Notes: generated by a model not told the origin, from the sequence alone. 64,000 nucleotides of DNA from Mucilaginibacter mali (GCF_013283875.1 NZ_CP054139.1:124001-188000), one strand, 5' to 3'; counted from the stretch's first letter, positions 1-10,384 are shown. Program-made: numbers and translations.

Positions 1-731
1 ATACTGTGAGCAACCCTGTAGGCCAGCAAGCTGTCCTGCTTGTCCTTCAGTATTTTGCGCTTCTGCTTCATCATATCGCTTAGATAATTGATGGCGCCCG
101 ATTCAGTTTCCTTTAGCGAGGCGGTATGATAAGCGATAAATCCCTGGATAAGCGTGTTTACGATGAACGCCGAAAGTTCAGGATTTTCGGTATCGATAGA
201 TACACTCATAAAATCGCTGTCGCCATCCCTTTTTATCCCAAGTCCATACTCTAACGAACGCTGATCATATCGCTTTTCTATCAGCATGTCATTCAGCCAT
301 TTATCGTACTCTACGTGCAGGTTAAGAGGCTCCAGTTTGGCCAGCTTATCCTTGAAATAGGGTACCGCGCGCGCGCTGTCTCTTTTGTTGAAATGGACGT
401 AATCTTTTCCTTGCGGGCGGAATGGCTTGTTTGTGGTCAGATCGTGCAGGATAAGGTTGTACGAAACCATATCCATCATTTTCTTTAGCCGCATTACCTC
501 TTCCAGGTTGCTGAATTTGCCGGCAATAGCGGCGTCCTGTAGTGTACTGGCAATAGGATCAAGCAGTTGGCGGCTTTGGTCGACGATGCCGGTAGCCATA
601 CGGCCGGTGGATACAAACTCTAAGGGCAGGCGTTTTACGAGAAAGTGAGTTACGATTATTGTTACCAGCGGAACAATAATGATGACATATTTATATTTTA
701 GTATAAGTTTAAAAAACTCTTTTAATTCCAT
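1..731 (-). CDS. Wzz/GumC-like polysaccharide chain-length protein (3' end outside window)
   Basis: The minus-strand frame starts at ATG 731 (MELKEFFKLILKYKY) and stays open to the window edge, giving about 243 residues. Residues 13-31 form a hydrophobic transmembrane segment (YVIIIVPLVTIIVTHFLV), followed by a long, mostly helical periplasmic part. This is the usual layout of Wzz/GumC polysaccharide co-polymerases, which set chain length and couple polymerisation to export at the inner membrane. The second transmembrane helix and any kinase domain would lie beyond base 1. Its ATG overlaps the stop of the upstream outer-membrane gene by one base (TAATG), so the two are translationally coupled. 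The neighbouring sugar transferase supports an exopolysaccharide role. The family call rests on topology and context, not on a diagnostic motif. Confidence 0.75.
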   Translation of the reverse strand, partial: MELKEFFKLILKYKYVIIIVPLVTIIVTHFLVKRLPLEFVSTGRMATGIVDQSRQLLDPIASTLQDAAIAGKFSNLEEVMRLKKMMDMVSYNLILHDLTTNKPFRPQGKDYVHFNKRDSARAVPYFKDKLAKLEPLNLHVEYDKWLNDMLIEKRYDQRSLEYGLGIKRDGDSDFMSVSIDTENPELSAFIVNTLIQGFIAYHTASLKETESGAINYLSDMMKQKRKILKDKQDSLLAYRVAHS

Positions 732-1411
732 TATTTTATATCTTCCAACCTTTTGCCTACTATCTCCTCAAGTGATGCTTTTGCGATTAAAACGGCTTGT
801 TCGCCTAATATTTTACTGGAATTTTGTGTATAATATATCGATAATGCCTGGCTGTACTCGGCCAGCGTGGTTTCGGCATTCTCATATTTATGTTTTAACA
901 GTTCTGAATTATTGTTGGCATCCTGCACCGATTTGTTAAGCGAACGCAAATTTGCCAGTGTGCCAAGATACGTAAAATAGCGGGTTTTTACCTGAACTTC
1001 TAAAGTAAGCAGGTACTCCTGTTCTTGTAGTTGGGCTACTTTAACAGCCTGGTGCGCGTTGTGGATCAGGAAAGGTTTGGCAATAAAAGTGCCCAGGTTT
1101 ATGGTAATAGCAAACTGGTAGCTGTTGGTGGCGATAGGGTTAACCAGGTTGGTTGATTGCGAAGGGTTATACAGGTACGATGGCGTGATAATATCAAGCC
1201 ACGATGTTTGCGCCTGGTTATAGCTGGTTTTTGCTATGCCTACCTGTGTTTGCCTTATTTTTAATTCGGGGTAGTATTTTTTTGCCGTGTCTATCAGTTT
1301 TTGCAGGTAATCGTAACGCACATCGGGTAAAAGGCTATCCTGGGCGCGCAGGTTCCCGGCAAAAAAAATGATAAATAATACGGGTAGTAACAGTAGTTTG
1401 TATTTGTGCAT
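731..1411 (-). CDS. Short TolC-like outer-membrane efflux protein
   Basis: The 226-residue product has a clear signal peptide (about residues 1-23, ending LRAQ), then heptad-rich helices. One of these (around residues 140-225, containing KYENAETTLAEYSQALS) resembles the coiled-coil hairpin of TolC-type outer-membrane factors. Full TolC proteins are about 430-480 residues, so this is roughly one half-repeat, which is seen in Bacteroidota exopolysaccharide clusters. It probably helps export polysaccharide across the outer membrane. It lies 4 bases downstream of the sugar transferase and overlaps the next gene by one base, so it belongs to the same operon. The short length could also reflect decay, but the frame is intact. 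Confidence 0.7.
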   Translation of the reverse strand: MHKYKLLLLPVLFIIFFAGNLRAQDSLLPDVRYDYLQKLIDTAKKYYPELKIRQTQVGIAKTSYNQAQTSWLDIITPSYLYNPSQSTNLVNPIATNSYQFAITINLGTFIAKPFLIHNAHQAVKVAQLQEQEYLLTLEVQVKTRYFTYLGTLANLRSLNKSVQDANNNSELLKHKYENAETTLAEYSQALSIYYTQNSSKILGEQAVLIAKASLEEIVGKRLEDIK

Positions 1412-1415
1412 CTGC

Positions 1416-2504
1416 TTATACTTTTTCTTTCTGGAAAAGCGCTGGTATAGTGCTCAATATAATTTTCATGTCGAGCAGCAACGAGTAATTCTGCGCGTAA
1501 AAATTATCCAGTTTTTTGCGCTCGCGTTCGCTCATATCGTCTTTACCACGTTTGGTTACCTGCCATAAGCCAGTTAAGCCCGCGGGGCCTAAAAAGCGCA
1601 TCGCCCATTCGTTAGATGTTAGCATTTCGGCCTCATAAACCGGCAGTGGCCTGTTACCTACTATAGACATATCGCCTTTTAAAATGTTTATCAATTGCGG
1701 TAATTCATCAATACTTGTGCTGCGCAAAAAAGCGCCAAGCTTGGTAATACGGGGGTCGTTCTTGATTTTTACAAATGATGCTGTTTTAGTCCCATCCCCC
1801 TCGGCTGCATATTGATTATTCTCTACAGATAGCTTGGCCAGCAATTGGTCGGCATCGCTGCGCATCGAACGGAATTTGTAGAAATCGAACACTTTATAAC
1901 CCGTACCCACACGCTTGCTTTTGTAAATTATCGGTCCCTTCGAACCAAATTTTACAGCCAGGGCCACCACTACCAATATTGGCGAAAGGCATAGCAAAGC
2001 CATCGACGACAGAATTACGTCCATAGCGCGTTTGCCCGGTGGAAGGGTGTAAGTAGTATCTACCTTTTTAGAAAGTTCGGATAAAGTAGGCTTGATCAGT
2101 TTAAAGTTTACCAAAAAGTTTAAACGCTCGCGCAGGTGCATCAGGTTAATGGGCATGGCATAAAGGTCGTTTACCTTTAATTTTATTGCCTTTGCCTTTA
2201 ATTCAGGATCGTGTCTTTCGGTTACCAGTACGATCAGCATTTGTTTGAACAGGCTGTTCTTTTTTATCCGTTCAACAAATTTCATGGTTTCGCCCGCCTC
2301 ATCAACCTCGGCCAAAATAATATCGGGCATACTGAGTATCGATTGCTCGGCCAGGTATTCATCCAGTTGTTGCACATCCGGACTGGCAAATATTTGGTAA
2401 TGAGCAGGCAACTCGGCAAAGATCATGTCGCGCATCCCGGTACCGGCATAGGCCAGTTTAACCCGTAATCCTGCACTTTCGTTCCAATCAGTTGTGTGTG
2501 TCAT
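1416..2504 (-). CDS. Polyprenyl-phosphate sugar-1-phosphate transferase with N-terminal pseudo-receiver domain
   Basis: Residues about 155-360 are a bacterial sugar transferase (WcaJ/PssY type). KRAMDVILSS begins the membrane helix, and FDFYKFRSMR, RSTSIDELPQLINIL and SIVGNRPLP are the family motifs. This enzyme loads the first sugar phosphate onto undecaprenyl phosphate to start a polysaccharide repeat unit. Residues about 13-130 have the pattern of a response-regulator receiver, but the acidic pocket is gone (KLAYAGTG), the phospho-acceptor Asp position is Glu66 (PDIILAEVDEAG) and the conserved Lys is Met117 (LYAMP). This suggests a non-phosphorylatable docking or regulatory domain. The single-domain response regulator upstream overlaps this gene by 17 bases. 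The transferase call is firm; the role of the N-terminal domain is inferred. Confidence 0.9.
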   Translation of the reverse strand: MTHTTDWNESAGLRVKLAYAGTGMRDMIFAELPAHYQIFASPDVQQLDEYLAEQSILSMPDIILAEVDEAGETMKFVERIKKNSLFKQMLIVLVTERHDPELKAKAIKLKVNDLYAMPINLMHLRERLNFLVNFKLIKPTLSELSKKVDTTYTLPPGKRAMDVILSSMALLCLSPILVVVALAVKFGSKGPIIYKSKRVGTGYKVFDFYKFRSMRSDADQLLAKLSVENNQYAAEGDGTKTASFVKIKNDPRITKLGAFLRSTSIDELPQLINILKGDMSIVGNRPLPVYEAEMLTSNEWAMRFLGPAGLTGLWQVTKRGKDDMSERERKKLDNFYAQNYSLLLDMKIILSTIPALFQKEKV

Positions 2505-2871
2505 AAACTTGCAAAATTTTGCTGATCTCTGATTTTAATATAGTTGGATTAAATGGTTTATGCAGGTATGCGTCAACCTTAAAAGGCATAGAGGCCACCT
2601 GGTCGTCAAGATCGTGGGCGGCCGAGAGCAACACCACGGGGATATCGCCGTAAAAGCCGCTTATTTTAACATTTTTTACAAAGGCTTGCCCGTCAAATGT
2701 CGGCATGGCTAAATCAGATATGATCAGTTCGGGCATGTTGCCGTTTTCAAGCCAATCAAGCGCGTCGAAGCCATTAGTTTGTACAACTATCTCGTAATCT
2801 TTTGACAGGATGAAGTTTAACAGCTTTAAAATGCCAAGGTCATCGTCAACGATCAGTATAATTTTTTTCAT
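2488..2871 (-). CDS. Single-domain response regulator (CheY-like)
   Basis: The 127-residue protein is only a receiver domain. It has the acidic cluster DDD at 9-11, a phospho-acceptor Asp in ELIISDLAMPTFDG (Asp53), a switch serine in VVLLSAAHD and the conserved Lys in YLHKPFNP. All catalytic positions are intact and there is no output domain. It opens the operon with the sugar transferase and overlaps it by 17 bases. A working receiver therefore sits beside a transferase carrying a degenerate one, and the two may form a heterodimer that controls exopolysaccharide initiation. No cognate kinase is adjacent. Confidence 0.9.
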   Translation of the reverse strand: MKKIILIVDDDLGILKLLNFILSKDYEIVVQTNGFDALDWLENGNMPELIISDLAMPTFDGQAFVKNVKISGFYGDIPVVLLSAAHDLDDQVASMPFKVDAYLHKPFNPTILKSEISKILQVYDTHN

Positions 2872-3090
2872 CTGAATTTATAACAAGTTTTCGGCTATCA
2901 ATATTTTATATTAATCAGGGCTTTTTACAAAAAGTACGTTAAAATAGTAAAATTGCATCATTTCACCATTTTTATTAATTATTTCTATTTTACTAATAAA
3001 AATAGCGCATTACTATCAATACCGGCATTTACGGGTAAAAATATATAACAAGTTTTGTATATCTAAATTATTTATGCCCGCTTATATTGC

Positions 3091-4092
3091 CTATGGTAAC
3101 TTACCAACACTATGTTTATTAATGATAGATTGTAATATTTGTTTTGTATTATCAGGATAATTTACAGGAATTACCTTGCCATTTTCGAGCCAGTTAATTA
3201 ATATTTCGCGATGTTTTTCTTTCAGGCTCTTCATTACCGGCACGCCAAGGGTACTTAGTGCCGCCGCATTAAGGTGCTGCTCGTACTGGGCTTTCATGGG
3301 GATAACCAATAGTTTTTTGCCCATAAAAAGCGCTTCGGCCGGGGTTTCAAAACCGGCCCCGCATAATACGCCCGCCGACGAGGCCATGCTTGCAATAAAC
3401 TTTTGATTATTAATAGGCTGAATGTGTACGTTTTTATGTTTCAAAACCTTTTTATTGTGCTTTGAAAACACATCCCAGGTTATATCTTTTATTTCGGATA
3501 GTTGCTTGATGAGGCGGTGGTCATCATAGGCGGGCAGGTAAACGGTATAGTGCCCCTTGTTGGTTATTTCATGATCGCGCACCTGCTGCCTGATCACTGG
3601 TGTAAAGATATTGTTACTGAACGCGGCGAAGTGGAAGCCATAATTTACACTTACCGGGGCATAATGGTTGAGAATAAAATTCCCCATCATATCCACATCC
3701 TGGGGTTTAGGAGCTTCATCGGTAATTACAGCGGCCTGGTGACTAAGACCAATACAAAACTTGTTTTTTAAACGGCAGGCCCAGGCAGATACCGGCTCGA
3801 AATCGTTTATCACCAGGTCATAATCATCTACCGGGAGTTTGTTAATTTCCTTCATAAACAAGCGGATCTTGGCTTTATAAAAGCTTTTCCAAAGATCGAC
3901 CCCACCTTTTTTGCCGAAGATGAAGCCCATGCCATGAAACTTATACTTAACCGGGAATGGCAGCGAGAGATCGCCCTGTATACCGCTTACTACTACGTCA
4001 ACTTCACCCATTTGTTGTAACAACGGTACAATATCCATCGACCGGCTTAAGTGCCCGTTACCGGTCCCCTGTATGGCGTATAATATTTTCAT
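3091..4092 (-). CDS. GT-B fold glycosyltransferase (UDP-glycosyltransferase-like)
   Basis: The 333-residue protein begins MKILYAIQGTGNGHLSRSMD, the N-terminal signature of MurG/GT28-like glycosyltransferases, in which the Gly-rich loop contacts the acceptor. Near the C-terminus, GVLCGAGFETPAEALFMGK followed by LLVIPMKAQYEQHLNA matches the nucleotide-sugar binding region, with the Glu that contacts the ribose. It probably transfers a sugar to a lipid or other acceptor at the inner membrane face. The donor and acceptor cannot be told from sequence. It is monocistronic, with about 200-base AT-rich gaps on both sides, and lies next to the exopolysaccharide genes, though a link to them is not proven. 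Confidence 0.75.
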   Translation of the reverse strand: MKILYAIQGTGNGHLSRSMDIVPLLQQMGEVDVVVSGIQGDLSLPFPVKYKFHGMGFIFGKKGGVDLWKSFYKAKIRLFMKEINKLPVDDYDLVINDFEPVSAWACRLKNKFCIGLSHQAAVITDEAPKPQDVDMMGNFILNHYAPVSVNYGFHFAAFSNNIFTPVIRQQVRDHEITNKGHYTVYLPAYDDHRLIKQLSEIKDITWDVFSKHNKKVLKHKNVHIQPINNQKFIASMASSAGVLCGAGFETPAEALFMGKKLLVIPMKAQYEQHLNAAALSTLGVPVMKSLKEKHREILINWLENGKVIPVNYPDNTKQILQSIINKHSVGKLP

Positions 4093-4260
4093 CTTCGTTT
4101 AAATTTAGTTGATTTGTTATGTTTTGGTATTTAATATTTATTAACAAATTGATGTTATCGGCTAATAGGGATTAAATATCTTAATTATAAACATAGTGTA
4201 AAGCCACTTAACAAACAGATAATATATTAGTAATATACACCTAAAGCAGGTGCAACAAAA

Positions 4261-4282
4261 AAGCCGGCTGATGGGCCGGCTT
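4261..4282 (-). terminator. Rho-independent terminator after the RhlE-type helicase
   Basis: AAGCCGGC and GCCGGCTT form a perfect 8-bp stem with a 6-base loop. Read on the minus strand it is followed by TTTTTTG, so it terminates the helicase gene whose stop is at 4299. Confidence 0.85.
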
Positions 4283-4298
4283 GATATTTTAAAGTTGA

Positions 4299-5594
4299 TC
4301 AGGACTTATTTCTGCTTCTGCGCCAGTTGCGGTTACCGCCAGCCTTATTAGCGTTAGGATTACGCTGCGCCGATTGATTGCGTGGTGCAGGCTTGCCGCT
4401 TTTGTGGTGCGGGTTATTCTTCAGGTCCTTCAAGATCCTTTCCTGTTGCGTCAATTGCTTCATTGGGAAAGGATGCTCCTCCTCAACCGGGATGGTTTTG
4501 GCGATTAGCTTATGAATATCCTTCAGAAACTCTTTTTCTTCCTCATCGCAAAACGAAAATGCTATACCGCTGGCACCCGCCCTGCCGGTACGACCGATAC
4601 GGTGTACGTAAGTTTCGGGGATGTTGGGGATCTCGTAATTAATTACGTGGGTCAGGTCATCAATGTCGATACCGCGAGCGGCAATATCGGTAGCTACCAG
4701 TACACGGGTGGTGCGGTTTTTAAAATTAGTTAATGCACGCTGACGGGCGTTTTGCGATTTATTGCCGTGGATTGCCTCGGCGGTGATGCCTGCTTTGCTC
4801 AGGTCTTTTACCACCTTATCGGCGCCATGCTTGGTGCGGGTGAAAACCAACACCGTGGCGATGCTTTTATCCTTCAGCAAGTGGTGCAGCAAGCCTCTTT
4901 TATCTTCCTTACCTACAAAGTAAACGGTTTGTTGTATGGTATCGGCAGTTGACGATACCGGGGCAACCTCCACCTTTTCGGGCTTATATAAAATGGTATC
5001 GGCCAGTTGCTGTATCTCGGGCGGCATGGTAGCCGAGAAAAACAGCGTTTGCCTTTGCTTAGGTACTTTGGCGATGATCTTCTTTACATCGTGCACAAAA
5101 CCCATATCCAGCATACGGTCGGCTTCGTCTAATACCAAAATCTTCAAATGATCCAGGCGGATAAAGCCCTGGTTCATCAGGTCCAATAAGCGACCAGGTG
5201 TGGCTACTAAAATATCTACGCCACGTTTTAAAGCGTCGGTCTGTGGATTTTGCGATACCCCGCCGAAGATTACCAAATGCTTCAGGCCGGTGTGGCGACC
5301 GTAGGCGGCTATGCTCTCGTCTATCTGGATAGCCAGCTCGCGGGTTGGGGTAAGGATCAGCGTTTTAATCGTCTTCTGTTCCTTGTGCTGCTGCTTATCC
5401 TGGTATAGTAACTGTAAAATAGGGATAGAGAAAGCGGCGGTTTTGCCCGTACCGGTTTGAGCGCAGCCTAACAGGTCGCGCTGTTTTAATATAATGGGGA
5501 TAGATTTGGCTTGAATAGGCGTAGGGGTGGTATATCCCTCGGTTTTTAAGGCCCTGAGGATAGGCTCAATTAAATTTAAATCTTGAAATGACAT
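4299..5594 (-). CDS. rhlE: DEAD-box ATP-dependent RNA helicase, RhlE type
   Basis: All helicase motifs are present in order: a Q motif near residues 3-27 (F..L.L...L...GY..PTPIQ), motif I AQTGTGKT, motif Ia PTRELA, motif II DEAD, motif III SAT, and C-terminal ARGIDI and [10 protein letters not shown]. The last 60 or so residues form a basic, Asn/Arg-rich tail typical of RhlE proteins that bind RNA. The 431-residue length fits. Expected roles are remodelling of ribosomal RNA or mRNA in the cytoplasm, often under cold stress. The gene stands alone with its own terminator downstream. The start at 5594 gives the canonical MSFQDLNL opening. Confidence 0.93.
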   Translation of the reverse strand: MSFQDLNLIEPILRALKTEGYTTPTPIQAKSIPIILKQRDLLGCAQTGTGKTAAFSIPILQLLYQDKQQHKEQKTIKTLILTPTRELAIQIDESIAAYGRHTGLKHLVIFGGVSQNPQTDALKRGVDILVATPGRLLDLMNQGFIRLDHLKILVLDEADRMLDMGFVHDVKKIIAKVPKQRQTLFFSATMPPEIQQLADTILYKPEKVEVAPVSSTADTIQQTVYFVGKEDKRGLLHHLLKDKSIATVLVFTRTKHGADKVVKDLSKAGITAEAIHGNKSQNARQRALTNFKNRTTRVLVATDIAARGIDIDDLTHVINYEIPNIPETYVHRIGRTGRAGASGIAFSFCDEEEKEFLKDIHKLIAKTIPVEEEHPFPMKQLTQQERILKDLKNNPHHKSGKPAPRNQSAQRNPNANKAGGNRNWRRSRNKS

Positions 5595-5723
5595 GTAATG
5601 TTTTTAAAATATATGCTAACGCGATTGCATAAGCGGATCTGAAGGGTCTATCGTCTGATGGAAATGATCAAAACCGTAAGCTAACGGGTATTATTGGGGG
5701 CAAAGGTACGGTTTTTATTTTAT

Positions 5724-5759
5724 AAGTCCGGAAAGTCGGAAAGACCGTAAATCCGGAAG
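5724..5759. repeat. Interspersed short repeat, AGTCCGGAAAGTCGGAAAGA family
   Basis: This AT-flanked stretch is made of repeated (A)GTCCGGAA/AGTCGGAA units. A close copy lies at 10385-10420, with an inverted copy at 10453-10494. It sits between genes, as REP-like elements do. Confidence 0.6.
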
Positions 5760-5764
5760 AGCTA

Positions 5765-6079
5765 TTACAGGTTTTCTATTCCTACTAATTGAAGATTCAA
5801 ACCGGCTACTTCAACATAGATCTCATCAAACGCCGCAGCATCTGTGATCCCGACCCCACCGGCAGGTTCAAGTGTGATATACCCGATCATAACCTTAAAA
5901 TTAAGATCCTGGCTGCAGGCTATTCCCTGTACTTTGTACAGATCTTGTATCCGTTGCCTGTATCTTTCATATAAAGGGTTGGGGATAAGCCACCCGCCGA
6001 TAGCGCCCATACTTTGGTCAATGATCTTAAGATCGGCGTGACCTACCAGGTCAGTGTCGATATAGATATCACCTTTCAT
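5765..6079 (-). CDS. Hypothetical protein downstream of hicAB
   Basis: The 104-residue product is not recognised. It is acidic, has no signal peptide or membrane segment, and is rich in beta-prone segments (GDIYIDTDLVGHADLKII, DEIYVEVAGLNLQLVG). It starts 20 bases after the hicB stop on the same strand, so it is probably co-transcribed with the toxin-antitoxin pair. It could be an accessory or passenger gene. An unrelated gene with its own signals cannot be ruled out. Confidence 0.55.
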   Translation of the reverse strand: MKGDIYIDTDLVGHADLKIIDQSMGAIGGWLIPNPLYERYRQRIQDLYKVQGIACSQDLNFKVMIGYITLEPAGGVGITDAAAFDEIYVEVAGLNLQLVGIENL

Positions 6080-6099
6080 GATTGATCAAGCCGTTTCCA

Positions 6100-6471
6100 T
6101 TAGCGACTGCTGATGTCGCTAAGGTCAATTTGATTTTTGTGGCTAAGTGTAAAGGAAAGTGCTTTTTTTACGAAGTCATTTAGGGTGATATTATTAACCG
6201 CGGCAAAGATCGCGGCTTCTTTGTGCAGTGCTGATGATACACGAACATTGAATGTTCCTTTGTAAGTCTTTTCAGGTGTTTTGCCAATCTCTGCACAAAA
6301 CTCAATATAATCTTCGACAGCTTCTTCAAATGCTGCTTTTAATTCCTTTACAGAAGCACCCTCAAAACTTACAAGGTCATTAATGCCTAATATTTTTCCG
6401 TAAAACACTTCATCAGCAGCACTAAAGTGTACTGATGCATAGTAGTTTTGATATTGTATGATATCACTCAT
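6100..6471 (-). CDS. hicB: HicB-type antitoxin
   Basis: The 123-residue product has the HicB layout: an N-terminal partly degraded RNase-H-like domain (residues about 7-62, YYASVHFSAADEVFYGKILGI and a downstream FEEAVEDYIEFC helix) followed by a ribbon-helix-helix-type C-terminus (GTFNVRVSSALHKEAAIFA). HicB binds and blocks the HicA mRNA interferase and represses its own operon through the DNA-binding domain. Its start overlaps the hicA stop region by 8 bases, so translation is coupled. The order toxin first, antitoxin second is normal for hicAB. Confidence 0.88.
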   Translation of the reverse strand: MSDIIQYQNYYASVHFSAADEVFYGKILGINDLVSFEGASVKELKAAFEEAVEDYIEFCAEIGKTPEKTYKGTFNVRVSSALHKEAAIFAAVNNITLNDFVKKALSFTLSHKNQIDLSDISSR

Positions 6472-6727
6472 CTTTTAAATGTCCTGCCGTTTTTAAATGT
6501 GCGATAACTTCACGTATCGCATAACTTTTAACAATATTAGCCGGATGAGGTTTATGAAGTGTAATGATATTTTTATTTGAATCAACAAATCTTCTTCTTG
6601 AACCACCGGTCTTTCCACCTGTAAATTCTTCGTAGCCAAAGATTGCGACTACTTTAGTTAATTCTTCCCATCTTAAATCCGTGGGTATGGATAATAATCT
6701 TTTTAATAGCTTCTCTTCTTTTGACAT
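6464..6727 (-). CDS. hicA: HicA-type mRNA interferase toxin
   Basis: The 87-residue protein matches HicA: an N-terminal helix, LRWEELTKVVAIFGYEE, then GGSRRRFVDSNKNIITLHKPHP with the catalytic His (HKPHP, variant of the usual HxPH), and a C-terminal helix. HicA is a double-stranded-RNA-binding-fold endoribonuclease that cleaves mRNA and arrests growth when free. It overlaps hicB by 8 bases. The usual length is 60-90 residues, so the gene is intact. The promoter should lie in the 227-base gap upstream, which also holds two perfect inverted repeats. Confidence 0.88.
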   Translation of the reverse strand: MSKEEKLLKRLLSIPTDLRWEELTKVVAIFGYEEFTGGKTGGSRRRFVDSNKNIITLHKPHPANIVKSYAIREVIAHLKTAGHLKDE

Positions 6728-6840
6728 ATTGGAACTGATAAACTTACACTAAACTGAATAGACGAACGCTGTTTCTTTCACTTTTGCTGGCCTAATTGTA
6801 ATAAGTTTTCAGGTACTGATACAGGTCAAATATAATCAAA

Positions 6841-6875
6841 AAATAAATGCAACCAAATTTTAGTTGCATTTATTT
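6841..6875. repeat. Perfect 13-bp inverted repeat
   Basis: The 13-bp arms 6841-6853 and 6863-6875 match perfectly around a 9-base loop. It lies between hicA and eno, and may be a hicAB operator or part of a tandem terminator. Confidence 0.6.
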
Positions 6876-6883
6876 AACTTTTC

Positions 6884-6920
6884 ATATGAAAGCCGGTCAA
6901 AAAATAACCGGCTTTCATAT
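6884..6920 (-). terminator. 14-bp hairpin downstream of enolase
   Basis: Arms ATATGAAAGCCGGT (6884-6897) and ACCGGCTTTCATAT (6907-6920) pair perfectly around a 9-base A-rich loop, 35 bases after the eno stop. There is no strong T-run on the minus strand, so terminator function is likely but not certain. Confidence 0.65.
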
Positions 6921-6954
6921 TCAATTCCTATCTCCCCTTTAAGGGTTAGAGAAA

Positions 6955-8262
<1,308 letters not shown>

Positions 8263-8358
8263 CTATATTTAGTAGTGTATAAAGTACAATAAGAAACGCG
8301 GCTAATATACCACCAAAATCAGGAAATCGCAATCAGAATTTTAGATTTAACATGAACA

Positions 8359-9081
8359 TCAATCACTTGTACTTGGCAAATGCTCGCGTTTGGCGCTGTT
8401 CTTCCGGTTAATGCGGTACATCAGCATCAGCATAATATTGTTTTTGGCGTTGCTTAGGTTGGGTACATAATTGTACTGGTTGATCCAGCCGGCCTGTACG
8501 ATCCACTTTTTATCAAATTGGTAACCCAACGCGGCCGAGATGCGGTTACGCTCGAAGTTCGGCTCCTGATTGTTCAGGAAGATCTCGTCGAACACAGAAA
8601 TGAAGTATGTTTTGGCTTCGATCTTGGTATTGTTCAGCGGAACAAACAGGTTTAGCCTGTAGCGGAAGCGATTGCGGTAAATGCCATTCAGCCAGCGCTG
8701 TTCAATCCGGTAGCGGTGTTCCAGTTTAATACGATACAGGTATTGGCTCACGCTCATTTGTTCCCAAAGGCGGGCCTCGATGGTCGTTGGGCCGGCGCCT
8801 AAGTTGTTATAATCGTAAGTAGTGTACCGGCCGCCGCCTATTAAAGCGGTAAAGTATTTGTCCAGATCGTAACTGATACCCGCTTTGGTTTCGTAATACT
8901 GGAACTGGCTGAAAGCGCCGTTAGCCCGTAATTGCAATTCGGCATATCCCCCCCAGCGGTGTACACTGTCGCCGGGCATTAGTGCGGTGAATATGCCCCA
9001 TGTACCTGTTTTTGTAGTTTGCGCTGTGGCAGTAAAGGAGAGAGCTATAAGGAACAGAAAGGCGTAAAAAAGTTTTGGCAT
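8359..9081 (-). CDS. DUF2490 outer-membrane beta-barrel protein
   Basis: The 240-residue protein has a signal peptide (residues 1-20, ending ATAQ), then alternating amphipathic strands rich in Tyr, Arg and Trp (YRIKLEHRYRIEQRWLNG, YRNRFRYRLNLFVPLN). This is the pattern of DUF2490 barrels common in Bacteroidota. It probably sits in the outer membrane; no substrate is known. It lies 105 bases downstream of eno's start on the same strand, as a separate unit. Confidence 0.8.
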   Translation of the reverse strand: MPKLFYAFLFLIALSFTATAQTTKTGTWGIFTALMPGDSVHRWGGYAELQLRANGAFSQFQYYETKAGISYDLDKYFTALIGGGRYTTYDYNNLGAGPTTIEARLWEQMSVSQYLYRIKLEHRYRIEQRWLNGIYRNRFRYRLNLFVPLNNTKIEAKTYFISVFDEIFLNNQEPNFERNRISAALGYQFDKKWIVQAGWINQYNYVPNLSNAKNNIMLMLMYRINRKNSAKREHLPSTSD

Positions 9082-9178
9082 TGTTAAATTATTGTTAACA
9101 ATGCCAAAAGTAAAGTTTTATTTAATATTAGATTAATGATTTCACCAATTACCTAATAGTGATTTTCACCGATTCAAA

Positions 9179-9216
9179 TCATTTGCACATCTGCATATCC
9201 GCACATTTGCACATTC
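9179..9216. repeat. Short direct repeat of a GCACATTTGCA motif
   Basis: The intergenic stretch is built from degenerate GCACAT and CATTTGCACAT units repeated about four times just before the permease stop. Its role is unknown. Confidence 0.5.
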
Positions 9217-9219
9217 GTT

Positions 9220-10371
9220 CTACTCCCACTTAAATGTTTTAATAGCAACCGCGTAAATCGCTATACCCCACACCAGTAATATCAGCAACTGGTGGGTTAC
9301 ATCGCCTAAACCGGCACCCTCAAAAGCCACCTTACGCATAGCATTGTTTAAATGTGTAAGCGGCAAGGCTTCACTCAATGGCCTTAACCAGCTTGGAAAT
9401 GCCGATGTGCTGAAGAACGTACCCGACAACAGGAACTGTGGCAGCGTGATGATGTTAGACAATGGCGGCACCGTACTCTCGTTCTTGGCAATGCCCGATA
9501 CTGTGAAGCCAAAGCCCATGAAGATGATCAGCCCGATGAGCGAAAGTACCAGCATATTCAGTACCGTGGCCACCCCATGTATCAGCGTAAACCCGAACAG
9601 CGAATGCCCGATCAGGATGATGATCAACGCGCCGGCAAGTGCAAATACAATGCGGGCTATCATTTCGCCCAATACAATGCTGTAACGTTTTACAGGCGTG
9701 GCAAAGAAGCGCTTGATCACCAGCGTTTGGCGCAGGCTAAGGAACACGAAAGCCGTACCGAACACACCCGAACTCAGCAGCGAAAAGCCCAGCTGCCCCG
9801 GCAATATAAAATCGATATACTTATACTCGCGGCCGCTTACGGTGGTTTCCTTCAGGTCGACGATCTTTGGGCTTGGTATGTTCGAATAGCTTTGGATCTT
9901 GCTCAGCACAGCCGATTGCACACGGTAAAAAATATTATTCAAGGCCGATTGCAGTATTGGTCCTTTACCCGATGCCTTGCTGTATTTAACATCGATATTG
10001 AACAGGCTTTTAGGCGGAGTGTTACCTACAGGTGGCATCATGGCCATGTCCTGGCCGGGTTTAATATCTATCACCGCGTCGAGGCTTCCTTTGGCCAGGT
10101 TCTTCGACATCTCATCCGCGCTTTGCGTTTTAATTAGGTTGATTAGCGGGTTCTTTTTAAGGGCCTTGTAAACTTCGTTGGTTGTGTCGCAGGTTTTGGC
10201 CACGCCTACATCAACACTTACACCGCTGCCGCCAATATTGGCAAACACCACAATAAATATCAGCGGAAATGCCAGGGTAAACACCACAGCCGACGGGCTG
10301 CGCAATATAGAACGCAAGCTGGCCTTGGCAATAGCCAGCGTAGCGCGTAGGTTACTGTAATTATTTGTCAT
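9220..10371 (-). CDS. ABC-2 type transporter permease
   Basis: The 383-residue membrane protein has one transmembrane helix near residues 22-47 (AVVFTLAFPLIFIVVFANI), a periplasmic loop of about 150 residues, then five or six helices from residue 195 to the end. This is the ABC-2 exporter (DrrB/YadH/NodJ) topology. The loop includes PLINLIKTQSADEM and a proline-rich part. It pairs with the ATPase encoded 126 bases upstream and probably exports a lipid, polysaccharide or toxic compound; the substrate is unknown. The gap between the two genes holds an inverted pair of short repeats, which may affect the ratio of the two products. Confidence 0.88.
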   Translation of the reverse strand: MTNNYSNLRATLAIAKASLRSILRSPSAVVFTLAFPLIFIVVFANIGGSGVSVDVGVAKTCDTTNEVYKALKKNPLINLIKTQSADEMSKNLAKGSLDAVIDIKPGQDMAMMPPVGNTPPKSLFNIDVKYSKASGKGPILQSALNNIFYRVQSAVLSKIQSYSNIPSPKIVDLKETTVSGREYKYIDFILPGQLGFSLLSSGVFGTAFVFLSLRQTLVIKRFFATPVKRYSIVLGEMIARIVFALAGALIIILIGHSLFGFTLIHGVATVLNMLVLSLIGLIIFMGFGFTVSGIAKNESTVPPLSNIITLPQFLLSGTFFSTSAFPSWLRPLSEALPLTHLNNAMRKVAFEGAGLGDVTHQLLILLVWGIAIYAVAIKTFKWE

Positions 10372-10384
10372 TGTATTTTGAGAT

